Part shown: positions 22,172 through 33,631 of the stretch, piece after piece
Layout of the letters: every line of letters begins with the position of its first letter
Position numbering within the stretch: the stretch's first letter is position 1
Source: Artemisia argyi
Taxonomy: Eukaryota > Streptophyta > Magnoliopsida > Asterales > Asteraceae
Assembly: GCA_030686995.1 (NCBI GenBank)
Contig: CM060696.1
Location: 15,390,487 to 15,454,486, forward strand
Direction of reading: 5' to 3'
DNA length: 64,000 bases
The notes under the pieces: generated by a model
Database searches by the model: none
Told to the model about the DNA's origin: nothing
Seen by the model: only the letters and a program-made list of their open reading frames with translations
Translations under genes and position numbers: made by a program

Positions 22172-22273
22172 ATCCATTCTTGTATGGCTTAGCTGGGGCA
22201 CTTAAGTTCCTTGCATTCACCAGATCGGATCTCACCTATGCAGTGCAAAAAGGATGTCTTTATATATGCATGT
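22172..22273 (+). pseudogene. Copia reverse transcriptase/RNase H linker fragment
   Basis: A short stretch translating as YGLAGALKFLAFTRSDLTYAVQ.. matches the conserved Copia pol segment downstream of the YVDD active site (Y-R-S-L-x-G-x-L-x-Y-L-T-x-T-R-P-D-I-x-[FY]-A-V). It breaks off at about 22273 just before a candidate LTR. It is only a remnant. Confidence 0.7.
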
Positions 22274-22290
22274 TAAGAATTACAAATGAA

Positions 22291-22405
22291 TGTAATGTTA
22301 GTCCACAATGTAGATTGGTTGTTTTATCATAGTTCGAAGTCTAAGGACATATCACGTAATAAGTCACAAGTCACTAATATTTGGTTAAGTATAGGTACCA
22401 ATCAT

Positions 22406-22446
<41 letters not shown>

Positions 22447-22603
22447 TATCTGTGTGCGTCAGTGATTATTCATCTGTTAGATTGTTACATCACTCATAAT
22501 GTATCTCCTAAAACTTGAGTTTGTCTTTTGACTAAGAGCTTGACTAGTAATAAACGTTGCTTCTTAATATGGAATGTAATCTTACGTAAAACTGAGAATT
22601 ACA
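22291..22603 (+). repeat. Candidate Copia LTR with PBS
   Basis: Starts TGTAATGTTAG and ends GAGAATTACA, inverted TGTAAT/ATTACA ends. Two bases later comes TGGTATCAGAGCC (22606-22618), a perfect initiator-Met primer binding site. No second copy was found, so this is a truncated element. It includes a (GA)n tract at about 22409-22443, and an A-run of about 27 at 22694-22720 follows. Confidence 0.6.
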
Positions 22604-22605
22604 TT

Positions 22606-22618
22606 TGGTATCAGAGCC
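22606..22618 (+). other. tRNA-iMet-type primer binding site
   Basis: TGGTATCAGAGCC, two bases after the LTR end at 22603. Confidence 0.7.
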
Positions 22619-22686
22619 AAATCGAATTCTAAATACTTGTTTTGTTAGTTTTGTGATTTTTGGAATAAAAATAATAAATAAATAAA

Positions 22687-22724
<38 letters not shown>

Positions 22725-22808
22725 TACACATTATTTAACTTCTCAACACCTTTATTTGATCATTTCAAAACTCGAGGATTAATCAGTGACAAACCTATTT
22801 ATGTATAG

Positions 22809-24118
22809 TATGTAAATAGGTTATTACTTAAATATGTTACTAAAGTTTCACAAAAATTTGCTTTTAGTTACTATAGTTTTTTTTGTTTCAAAGAGGTTAC
22901 TCATGTAAACGGGTTCGTTAATTAGGTTACTCATGTAAACGGGTTCGGTTAATTAGGTTACTCCCAGGGTGGGATACCGGGTGTACCGGTGTTCCACTAT
23001 CTTTAATTTACATTTTTGGTCCCTGTGGCATGGCGGGTATAACAAATTTAGTCCTTAGGAAGTCAGTAATGTTTTCAAACTTAGTACTTTGCGGATAATG
23101 TATAGAACCCAATATTAGTACTTCGCGGATAATGTTTTCAAACTTAGTACTTCACGGATAATGTTTTCAAACTTAGTACTTTGTGGAAAATATTTTTTTT
23201 TGAAATGAGGCAATATTTTTGTTGATACGTATAGTGTATATACTCACACATTGTTGGTGTGTATGTATTAGTTTACACAAAATCTTAACCAAAGTCTTTG
23301 TAAAGTTAAAGACTCGTGATTTAAAAATCTTAAACTTATAAATCTTAAATTTGTATTTTAACCATAAACAACCATGTATAAAATGGTTTTTGCGTATCAA
23401 AGACTAACCATTTTTGTTATTATAAAGTGGTTTTTCCGTCCCAAATTTATTTTCAAAACGCACACGGTGTTGGAAAAATGATCACTACAATGTGCACTAA
23501 TATCATGTTGTGTTTACTTTTTTTAAAACGTTTTGGGTAGTTGCATTGTCATTGTTTTAAAACAAAACAAAATATAAAAGTTACACATTTCAATGTAAAT
23601 AATTCTTTTTCTTTTTCGAACACAAATTTTGTATTAAAAACACACCTGCAAGAAGCTAGGTGGAGGGAATGTAATTAAATAGGAATAGAAAGTGCGATTT
23701 GAGGATTGTTAAACCACTCGATCCAATTACAACAACCCGTTACGGGCAAAAACGTGTAAAAACATATGAAAACGGATGAAAACGTAAGAAAAACGGACGA
23801 AAACGTAAGAAAAACGGGCGAACACGTATAAACACGGACAAGAACAGATAAAAACGTAAGAAAACCTCGTTACGGGTCGCCCACAGGAGAGGATTCGAGA
23901 AAAAAAAAATCTAAGGACTAAATTTTTTTAAACCCGAAAACCAACAAGGACCATTTAGTAACTTTTTACCTGCTATCATAAGTTGTAATATATGGAGTAA
24001 CGTAAACAATCGGTCACGCAAACATGAGTAACCTCTTTGAACAAAAAAAAACTATAGTAACTAAAAGCAAATCTTTGTGAAACTTAGTAACATATTTGAG
24101 TAATAACCCTATGTAAAT
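22809..24118. mobile_element. Non-autonomous Mutator-type element, 1.29 kb
   Basis: Inverted arms of about 88 bp: 22818-22905 and the reverse complement of 24024-24109, starting RGGTTATTACTYAAATATG and about 90% alike. They are flanked by TATGTAAAT (22809-22817 and 24110-24118). A 9-bp duplication and long inverted arms fit the Mutator superfamily. There is no transposase. Inside: a doubled TACTCATGTAAACGGGTTCG at 22901-22965; about four copies of a 33-bp unit with TTAGTACTTYGCGGATAATG at 23040-23190; and a minisatellite of GAAAACGTAAGAAAAACGG-like units at 23745-23870. The minus-strand ORF at 23173-23400 has no domain. Confidence 0.75.
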
Positions 24119-24185
24119 CAATATTAAGAGATGGGATGTGAATGGTTTTGTTGTTTGCTTTCCCGTGTACGGTAAGAACCCGATG
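24119..24185. other. Short spacer between Mutator element and element C
   Basis: Unique-looking sequence that continues on the far side of element C at 39589. No gene assigned. Confidence 0.5.
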
Positions 24186-24190
24186 AGCAT

Positions 24191-27100
24191 TGATTCCTCC
24201 CGGACCGTCACTTATTTATCACACAAGCTAACCACTTGTGAATGGTCAACCGTAATATCTAAATGGAGCCCGGGAGGAACTAGCAATGTTAATCCGTGGG
24301 TCTTAAGTACGGAAAAGTACGTGAGTACAGAAAAGTACATCCCCGGGTTGTTATGTCCCAACGAGGTGTGAACGTGATACTACAATGACTTGTAATGTTG
24401 AAATAATATGTAAATAGAAAAATAGGAATCTGATTGACTAACACTGAATGTGAATAGTAATAGCTCTGTCACAGCTAGTTCAATTAAGAAACGTACAATC
24501 AGAAACCTTAAAATGATAAATTATTTACAAACGTACGTTTAAGTTTAAATAAACGTAAACAAAACGTATAAAACAAAACATTCCCAAAGAGGGAATGTGC
24601 ATGCCTTAACGGCTTAAATGCAAATTAAAAGAAAATAAAATAACTAACTATATTTATAATATTATTATTATATTAATAAGAAAACCTAGAAAACTAAAAT
24701 GCATACGATTACGTAACAATTACGTAACCGTAATAAAAAGTGAATACCGTCAAATATAACTCCCACAAATGTGAAAATTATATTTTTGGAATCATAAAAG
24801 AATAAGAAAATTATTAGAAATTTAAAAATATTTATTATACACTTATATTAATTAAAACCTATTATTTACTATTATTTTATTACTAATATTATTATTTAAT
24901 TATTATATATACTAAATTAGCAAACTAAAATCTAAAACTTTTTACATAATTCTAATATACTAATAAGAAGCTAAGAAAAATATAAAAACTATATGCTATG
25001 TACAAAAATAAGAAAACTTAATTAAAATCTATTATTTATTAATTAGACTAATTAAACTAAATTAATTATTATACATACTAAACTTATTTATAAAATTATA
25101 AAACTTTTTATAAAACTTCCTAAGCATCTCAGGAATACATAAAAAATATAAAAAGTTTATAAAAATTATAAATAAGCAGTTTTAAAAATAATTTACTTAT
25201 TATTTCCTAAAAGGTATGTAAATTATATTAATTATAAAAAAATACTATATGAACAGTAAAAAATATGAAAAAATTACAGAAAGTATAAAATAGTATGAAG
25301 AAGCTAGGAAAAATAAGTTGGGGTTACCAGCTTATCCAGATAAGCTGGAATAAGCTGATCAGTTCGTATAAGCTTAAACACCAAAACAAGGTTAAGTATA
25401 TTAAGGGTGCAAGGTATAACGGAACTGGTGCCCCAGAGCTATTGGAAGGGGTGTGGGCATAAAGCATGTATACTAGCGAGAGGTCCAAGGTTCGAATCCC
25501 ACACCCAGGCTTTTTGCCAATTATTTTATTTTTGGTATTTTCTTTTTGCAAAACTGTACATTAAGTAAAAATAAGTAACTTTAACAAAACCAACTTTTGT
25601 AAAACTTAGAAATAAGCTGTGTAACAGCTTATTTCCATCTCAGTAGGCTAAATAAGCTCAAACTCCTAAATAGAAGCTATCACTTATGGTTAAAGGGTCT
25701 TTTTGGTTTTTCTTTTTATGAAACTAAATAAATACAGATAATATACATATAAGATGAAAATAGAACTTATAGAATCTACAAATAAGCAAAACGTGGGCTT
25801 ATTACCCACACAGTTGAGCTTTTGGGCTCTCAGTGGGGTAAAAAGCTTGGTATAAGCTTAGAAAAAGCTATACAGTGGAAATAAAAAGGAAAAGTGAATA
25901 TATACAAGTATAATAGGTGTATATAAACATGAATAAGCACTGAGGAGTGCTTAATAGTACAAGCTTATGGTTTAGACAGTTTAGCCTTTTTGGGCTAAAC
26001 TTGGATGGAATTGAGGCCTCTAAAGCCTATAATAAGCTTCATACTAGAAAGTAAAAGATAAAAAGTATCTATACAAGTATAATATATATATAAGTACAAG
26101 CTTATGCACAGAGATTCACTTATAAGCTCAGAATAAGCAAATAAGCACTTCTCTGATGCATACAGTTCCAAACACCCCCTGCAACCATTTAGAGAGGCCA
26201 AATAAGCTTAGTAAATAAGCTTATAAGTCCAAAGTAAGCTTTTGAGTAGCAAGCTGAGGTGGTTGACTTTCCAAAAAGCCAAAGTTCATCAAGTGGGGTC
26301 CACTGATGAGCTTTTGAGAGGCTTATGAAAATCCTCCATTTCCTGAGTATTGTGGTATAATTCTTAAGTACTCAGAAAATGGGACAAACAAAAAGCTAGT
26401 TGCAGCCCTAGTTAATAAGCTACAATGATGAGATTAAGCACTGGATCTCAAAGCCTAGTTGATAAGCTTCCAAAAGAAGCAAAGATCATAAGCTAGATCC
26501 AACAGCTGAGCTTTTTGCAAGATTATGAAATAAGCTAGTTAGGGAAAGGTATGCTGATGACTCAGCATAAGTTTTCTAGGTGGGATAAGTTTAAGCTGCT
26601 TGCAGCCCTAGTTAATAAGCTACAAGGTGAAAGTTAAATGTAGAACCATGAAGCCGGGTTGCTAGGTTTCCTAAAAAACCAAGCCACACAGGCTTGTGAT
26701 CACTAATGAGCTTGGTGCGAGCTTGTGGAAATGGTGTAATATCCTGATGACTCAGAGGTATGTTGTGAGTGGGAAAACAACAAGCTCACACAACTTATCT
26801 AATAAGCTCATAAGAGCTCAACAAGCACTGAGCTATTGAGATGGGTAGTTAAGCTTTACAAAAAGCTAAACCACACAAGCTTAAGCTCAGTGAGGAACTT
26901 TTTATGGGCTAATGAAATACTACTCACCTTCACTGTTTGCTTCAGTGAAGGGGGTGAAGTGAACAAAAAAAAAGTGGGTTGATTGAGCTATCTAAATAAG
27001 CTACTAACAGACAATAAGCATAAACATAACAAATATGCCACTAGGGCAACACAAATAAGCCAAAAACACCAAGGTGGGTCAAGTCATGAGACTTATGCAA

Positions 27101-29649
27101 GCTCATGAATTTGACAGTCCAACTTGTGCACAGGGCAAAAACATGTAGATATAAGCACAAATAAAAGCTAGTAATAAGCTAAATTAAAAATTAACAAAAT
27201 TCACACATAAAGACAAGCTGCTAAACTAAAACATATTACAAGCATAGATCCTAAAAATTAATATTAAATCCTACACAAAATTCTAAGTTTATTCAAAAAA
27301 CAGAAAAACTAAATTTTGACTTTTTAAGTTTTATGATCAAAGTTGACTTTGATCAACTTTGATCTGAATTTAATGACTAATTAAGATATATTAAGTTACA
27401 AGAACATGAAACTAACAAAGATTAACAACTTTTTAACACATATGCAAGGTTTTAGGTTATGACAACCTCCGATTGCTCATAATGAGACAGTCAAGTGTCA
27501 ATTTGGCTATCTACCATGCTACACTCTTAAGTTAAGGTTTCGCTGAGTCATTTAGGTCACATAGGGCATACATAAAGCAAGAACAATACCCTACACAGTC
27601 TTAAACACAGATCATCTATCATATCCAAACAACCCTTTAATGAGACTAAATTGAGCTTTTCATTACATAGAACTGTATAAACATTATTTATCATATCCAG
27701 AGGCTTTAATGTGTCAAATCAGACCTTTTTAAGTTTAAACAAGTAGTCACTCAAGTCTAAACCTATGATAATCAAAATATGGCATATTGACAGTTAAAAT
27801 GACTTTTTAAGCACAATCAAATTCCAAAACATGAACATACATTAATAAACACTGATTTAACTAAACAACAACAAATAAACATAGAAACATAATAATTAAA
27901 GCAGAATAAAGGCTAGAAATGTAAATTGCAGAAATTGTAAAAAGATGACTTACAAGTATATCAAACTGAGAACCAATAGAACCAAGGATCATTTCACTAC
28001 CTAAGGCTTCCCATGAAGCTTCTAAACCAGAATCATTCCAAAATTTCCTTTGCTCCAAGCAGTTTGTATTATGAACACTAACTTTTGATTTATTTTCTAT
28101 TTTCTCCATTTTTTTTATGATTTTTTATTTTAAGAGATTAAAGCTGTATTGAGGTTTCTAAAAGCTAATTAAGCTTTGTCAGGAGCTTAAGTGACCTATT
28201 TGAGTCCATTAAACAACACTAATCAAACAGAAATTTAAATGACATGAAAATAAAGGATACAAATATGAAGAACAAGAATTTCAAAAGTAACTTGCAATTA
28301 AACTGAAATTGAGGTTCCATTACACTAATTTGAGGATCATTACACTATTTAAGACTGTAAATGACATGTAATTAAAGAAAGCAATAAGTTAAGTTACACT
28401 ACGTGACCTAGGCTAATCCAAAGGTACTTATTCTTCTGCTCCATCTCTTTCTTTTATACACTCTGAACTCCTTGGTGCCCACTCATAAAATCCCACTCTT
28501 AATCTTGTCCATTGGTTAAGCAGAAATCATCCTAGCCGTTTAAATAACTTTTGGCGCCAAAAGTCTCTTTGGTAGCGTGAGGCTGTTTGGGAGCAATTAA
28601 TGCTTCTTGGGGTGTTGTATAGGTGGAGGGGACAAGGTGAGGTGGCTTTTGAAACTTGGAGGCCAAGTTGGAAGAAAAACAGGGGAAAGGAGGAAAGGTT
28701 GAGTGTTTTCATGGTGAGGAAGCATTAACTGCTTCTTGGGAAGAGGTGAGGTGGTGTAGGAGGGTAGGTTGTGAGCTGGGGTAGACAGGTGGAGGGTGAG
28801 AGCTGGCAAAAACCACCTGGTTTTCAGGTTTCAGGCTGGGGGTGAAAGGGATGAACAGTATTGGTGGTTTTGGCGGGGGTTGACCCTGTTTGACCCTGGT
28901 AAATATTAAGGGTGTTGGGCTGGGTGGTGTATGGGCCTAGGGAGTGGGTTGTGGTGTTTGTATTTTGGTTTGGATTTGGTTTTGTTATTTATTAAGGGTC
29001 CGGATTGGTTTTGTGTAACTAGGGCCCAAGGACCAATTGTGTAACTTCTGAAAACTTGAGGGACCTTGATAGCCAAAATTCCAAACTTAATTCCAAGGAC
29101 CAAACCTGCAACAAATATTAACACAAGAACCAAAGTTGTATAATTTATAATTTTTATAACTTTAGGGACCTTTTATGTAAATTTGGATATTTGAGGGACT
29201 AAAGTTGTAAATTCCCAAAAGTTTATCAAAATTGTTCCAATTTGTCATTCATGCATAGTACAAGGGTAATTTGTGATAAAATTCTATTTTGAGTACCCAG
29301 GGACTAAGTTTGCCAATTTTGAAACTTGAGGGGTAAAAATTGCCATTTTGTGTAAACTTTCATCCAGGGATCATTTGTGAATATTTTTGGTTTCCCAAGG
29401 ACTTAAGTTGACTTTTATTTCATTTTAAACCTTCAGGGACTAGTTTTGCCAATTTGTGAAACTTGAGGGACTGAAACTGCCAATTATGCAAACTTTGTAC
29501 GTTTTTCATCTGTTTTTGGTATTTTTGCATTTGAAACATATAAAACACACTTCTAAGATATTTTAAGTATTTTGATGCATATTTGAGTGTTTTTGGATGT
29601 TTTGGCAGTTCAGATTGGTATAAAATGATGAGTATTTAGACACTCATCA
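24191..29649 (-). repeat. 3' LTR of element C (5.46 kb)
   Basis: The sense start at 29649 is a palindrome: TGATGAGTGT.CTAAATACTCATCA. The end is GGGAGGAATCA at 24191. Notable contents: degenerate phrases of the type GAGGGACTAAAGTTG at 28940-29480; a proline-coding GC-richer block at 28560-28870 without stable gene structure; dense AATAAGC/AAGCTT motifs at 25580-27180; a tRNA-like sequence at 25428-25511; AT-rich DNA at 24600-25300. ORFs inside recur in the other LTR only because the LTRs are identical. Confidence 0.9.
25428..25511 (+). other. tRNA-like segment with Pol III B box (left LTR of C)
   Basis: GGTTCGAATCC at 25489-25499 is a perfect B box, preceded by an A-box-like AGAGCTATTGG about 50 bp upstream. 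It lies antisense to the element. It does not fold into an obvious complete tRNA, so it is best seen as a tRNA-derived or SINE-like relic. The second LTR has the same at 32373-32456. Confidence 0.5.
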
Positions 29650-29662
29650 ATCCCCCACACTA
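29650..29662 (-). other. Polypurine tract of element C
   Basis: Minus-strand TAGTGTGGGGGAT immediately precedes the LTR start TGATGAGTG. Confidence 0.85.
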
Positions 29663-31113
29663 AACTATTGCTAGTCCCTAGCAATCTTTTATGAAAAATT
29701 AATGATTTCATCTTTTTACCAAAAGCCATCACTTCTGGAGTAGCCATGTGTAAGAACTGTGGCACACCTGATAACCGTGTGATTTTGAGCAAACCACCAG
29801 CTGTCAACGGATTTGATTAGTCTTTACCAAAAGCCGTTTGCTTCTGGACTAGCCAACTCTTGATGGAATAGTCAACATCTTGGTGAGCTGATTACCAATT
29901 ATGGTTTTTCCACGGCCTTTACCACAAGGCATAATCTTGCGGGCTAGCCAACTCATTAACTTTTTAGGATAATGGGGAGTTGAGGAACCATACAATTTTT
30001 GGCAAATTGCAAGCCATAAACGGGTTTGAGTTATCTTTACCAAGAACCGTTTGCTCCTGGATTAGCCAATCCTGTTGTGGGTTAGACATGGAGGATTGAT
30101 AACCATTTGTTGTGTTTAGTGTAAAACACTAACACCAAATGAAAAAATTTTAAATTTTGGCCATTTTTGGGAAAAAGGGCATACAAAGGTATATAAGTGA
30201 TAAAATTCGCCAGAATTTCCATCCCCCACACTAGAAATGAATATTGTCCTCAATATTCAAAATCCCGGCTATTATGCCGAATCCTTGAACGTAAAAAGAT
30301 AACATTTAAAACTAAGTGGGGTAACACAACAATTATTTTATTTTTCTGTATTTACAATTTTTCACTTCATTTTCAAAATATATACAACATGTGGGGCACA
30401 CCCCCACACTAGGGTGGTACACACCGGTGAAAACCTATGTACATACTACTGTTTTTAATTACCGAGTCACTAGCTTGACTCGACCCCGAATTAATTGGTT
30501 CATGGGGAAGTGGAGTGGGATTGCCACTCAAAGATTGGGTGAGAAATTGGAATGGGATTGCCACTCACAGAATTATAAATGATAAGGTAGGGAGAATCTT
30601 TTTGGGTTTTTTATATAATATAAACAGAAACGAAAAATGTTTTTGTATTTTTAAATTTTATATATATGTACAAATAAATGGCTAAAAATGAAACCTAAAT
30701 GAGATTTTTAATACATGATACATGTATAAACCTAATCTATATCTTTCCAGGGATAATACTAAGCACAGTAAACCCCTTTTTAGTGTAAACATGGTGTTTA
30801 ATCACATTTAGACCTAGGAATATCAAGATTAGGAAAATTGACAGTCGAGTGTAAATCAAAGCACATACAGATTTCAACCAAAAAATATTTTTGTATTTTA
30901 TATTGTTTATATGAAATGAAATATGATATAGTATATGTAATCACTACCCCTCAGGCTTGTGTCAAGTTTACCACGCTAGCTAATCACTAGTGAATGATTA
31001 ACTGTAATAAATACGTCCTGACAGCCCGGCAGTTAAATGATATAGTATAATATACAAACAAGGATAGATATTTCAAAAAAATACAAAATACAAGTCATAG
31101 TAGGCAGCACACC
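29663..31113 (-). mobile_element. Non-coding interior of element C with four degenerate repeats
   Basis: No coding region. Four related units of about 95-118 bp start at TTACCAxAAGCC-type sequence near 29716, 29824, 29919 and 30036, each followed by a CTTCTGGACTAGCCAACTC-like phrase. Further along: the hairpin module (30211-30259), the CCGAGTCA..TAGCTTGACTCGA segment shared with element B (30462-30482), and two GTGGGATTGCCACTC inverted repeats (about 30516 and 30551). Confidence 0.7.
30211..30259 (-). other. Conserved hairpin plus internal G-run of element C
   Basis: Plus-strand TGAATATTG-TCCT-CAATATTCA (30238-30259) is a perfect 9-bp stem. On the sense strand it is followed by a G-run (GTGTGGGGGATGG). 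It is homologous to the module of element B at 8928-8967, with compensatory changes in the stem. Confidence 0.7.
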
Positions 31114-31131
31114 TCCCCGGCAGCGGCGCCA
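31114..31131 (-). other. Primer binding site of element C
   Basis: Minus-strand TGGCGCCGCTGCCGGGGA, five bases inside the 5' LTR end at 31137, the same spacing as in element B. Confidence 0.88.
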
Positions 31132-32372
31132 AATTTTGATTCCTCCCGGACCGTCACTTATTTATCACACAAGCTAACCACTTGTGAATGGTCAACCGTA
31201 ATATCTAAATGGAGCCCGGGAGGAACTAGCAATGTTAATCCGTGGCTCTTAAGTACAGAAAAGTACGTGAGTACAGAAAAGTACATCCCCGGGTCGTTAT
31301 GTCCCAACGAGGTGTGAACGTGATACTACAATGACTTGTAATGTTGAAATAATATGTAAATAGAAAAATAGGAATCTGATTGACTAACACTGAATGTGAA
31401 TAGTAATAGCTCTGTCACAGCTAGTTCAATTGAGAAACGTACAATCAGAAACCTTAAAATGATAAATTATTTACAAACGTACGTTTAAGTTTGAATAAAC
31501 GTAAACAAAACGTATAAAACAAAACATTCCCAAAGAGGGAATGTGCATGCCTTAACGGCTTAAATGCAAATTAAAAGAAAATAAAATAACTAACTATATT
31601 TATAATATTATTATTATATTAATAAGAAAACCTAGAAAACTAAAATGCATACGATTACGTAACACTTACGTAACCGTAATAAAAAGTGAATACCGTCAAA
31701 TATAACTCCCACAAATGTGAAAATTATATTTTTGGAATCATAAAAGAATAAGAAAATTATTAGAAATTTAAAAATATTTATTATACACTTATATTAATTA
31801 AAACCTATTATTTACTATTATTTTATTACTAATATTATTATTTAATTATTATATATACTAAATTAGCAAACTAAAATCTAAAACTTTTTACATAATTCTA
31901 ATATACTAATAAGAAGCTAAGAAAAATATAAAAACTATATGCTATGTACAAAAATAAGAAAACTTAATTAAAATCTATTATTTATTAATTAGACTAATTA
32001 AACTAAATTAATTATTATACATACTAAACTTATTTATAAAATTATAAAACTTTTTATAAAACTTCCTAAGCATCTCAGGAATACATAAAAAATATAAAAA
32101 GTTTATAAAAATTATAAATAAGCAGTTTTAAAAATAATTTACTTATTATTTCCTAAAAGGTATGTAAATTATATTAATTATAAAAAATACTATATGAACA
32201 GTAAAAAATATGAAAAAATTACAGAAAGTATAAAATAGTATGAAGAAGCTAGGAAAAATAAGTTGGGGTTACCAGCTTATCCAGATAAGCTGGAATAAGC
32301 TGATCAGTTCGTATAAGCTTAAACACCAAAACAAGGTTAAGTATATTAAGGGTGCAAGGTATAACGGAACTG

Positions 32373-32456
32373 GTGCCCCAGAGCTATTGGAAGGGGTGTG
32401 GGCATAAAGCATGTATACTAGCGAGAGGTCCAAGGTTCGAATCCCACACCCAGGCT
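32373..32456 (+). other. tRNA-like segment with Pol III B box (right LTR of C)
   Basis: Copy of 25428-25511; B box GGTTCGAATCC at 32434-32444. Confidence 0.5.
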
Positions 32457-33631
32457 TTTTGCCAATTATTTTATTTTTGGTATTTTCTTTTTGCAAAACT
32501 GTACATTAAGTAAAAATAAGTAACTTTAACAAAACCAACTTTTGTAAAACTTAGAAATAAGCTGTGTAACAGCTTATTTCCATCTCAGTAGGCTAAATAA
32601 GCTCAAACTCCTAAATAGAAGCTATCACTTATGGTTAAAGGGTCTTTTTGGTTTTTCTTTTTATGAAACTAAATAAATACAGATAATATACATATAAGAT
32701 GAAAATAGAACTTATAGAATCTACAAATAAGCAAAACGTGGGCTTATTACCCACACAGTTGAGCTTTTGGGCTCTCAGTGGGGTAAAAAGCTTGGTATAA
32801 GCTTAGAAAAAGCTATACAGTGGAAATAAAAAGGAAAAGTGAATATATGCAAGTATAATAGGTGTATATAAACATGAATAAGCACTGAGGAGTGCTTAAT
32901 AGTACAAGCTTATGGTTTAGACAGTTTAGCCTTTTTGGGCTAAACTTGGATGGAATTGAGGCCTCTAAAGCCTATAATAAGCTTCATACTAGAAAGTAAA
33001 AGATAAAAAGTATCTATACAAGTATAATATATATATAAGTACAAGCTTATGCACAGAGATTCACTTATAAGCTCAGAATAAGCAAATAAGCACTTCTCTG
33101 ATGCATACAATTCCAAACACCCCCTGCAACCATTTAGAGAGGCCAAATAAGCTTAGTAAATAAGCTCATAAGTCCAAAGTAAGCTTTTGAGTAGCAAGCT
33201 GAGGTGGTTGACTTTCCAAAAAGCCAAAGTTCATCAAGTGGGGTCCACTGATGAGCTTTTGAGAGGCTTATGAAAATCCTCCATTTCCTGAGTATTGTGG
33301 TATAATTCTTAAGTACTCAGAAAATGGGACAAACAAAAAGCTAGTTGCAGCCCTAGTTAATAAGCTACAATGATGAGATTAAGCACTGGATCTCAAAGCC
33401 TAGTTGATAAGCTTCCAAAAGAAGCAAAGATCATAAGCTAGATCCAACAGGTGAGCTTTTTGCAAGCTTATGAAATAAGCTAGTTAGGGAAAGGTATGCT
33501 GATGACTCAGCATAACTTTTCTAGGTGGGATAAGTTTAAGCTGCTTGCAGCCCTAGTTAATAAGCTACAAGGTGAAAGTTAAATGTAGAACCATGAAGCT
33601 GGGTTGCTAGGTTTCCTAAAAAACCAAGCCA

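Noticed and set aside
25428..25511. A functional tRNA gene
   Set aside because: The B box is perfect, but no complete cloverleaf could be drawn and the segment sits inside an LTR copy.
25324..25551. Minus-strand 75-residue ORF (and its copy at 32269-32496)
   Set aside because: Overlaps the tRNA-like segment; duplicated only as part of the LTR.
28527..28809. Proline-rich ORFs in the LTR of element C, repeated at 38461-38743 and similar in element F at 61645-61935
   Set aside because: They recur because the LTRs are copies. Frames are not kept between C and F and no domain is seen.
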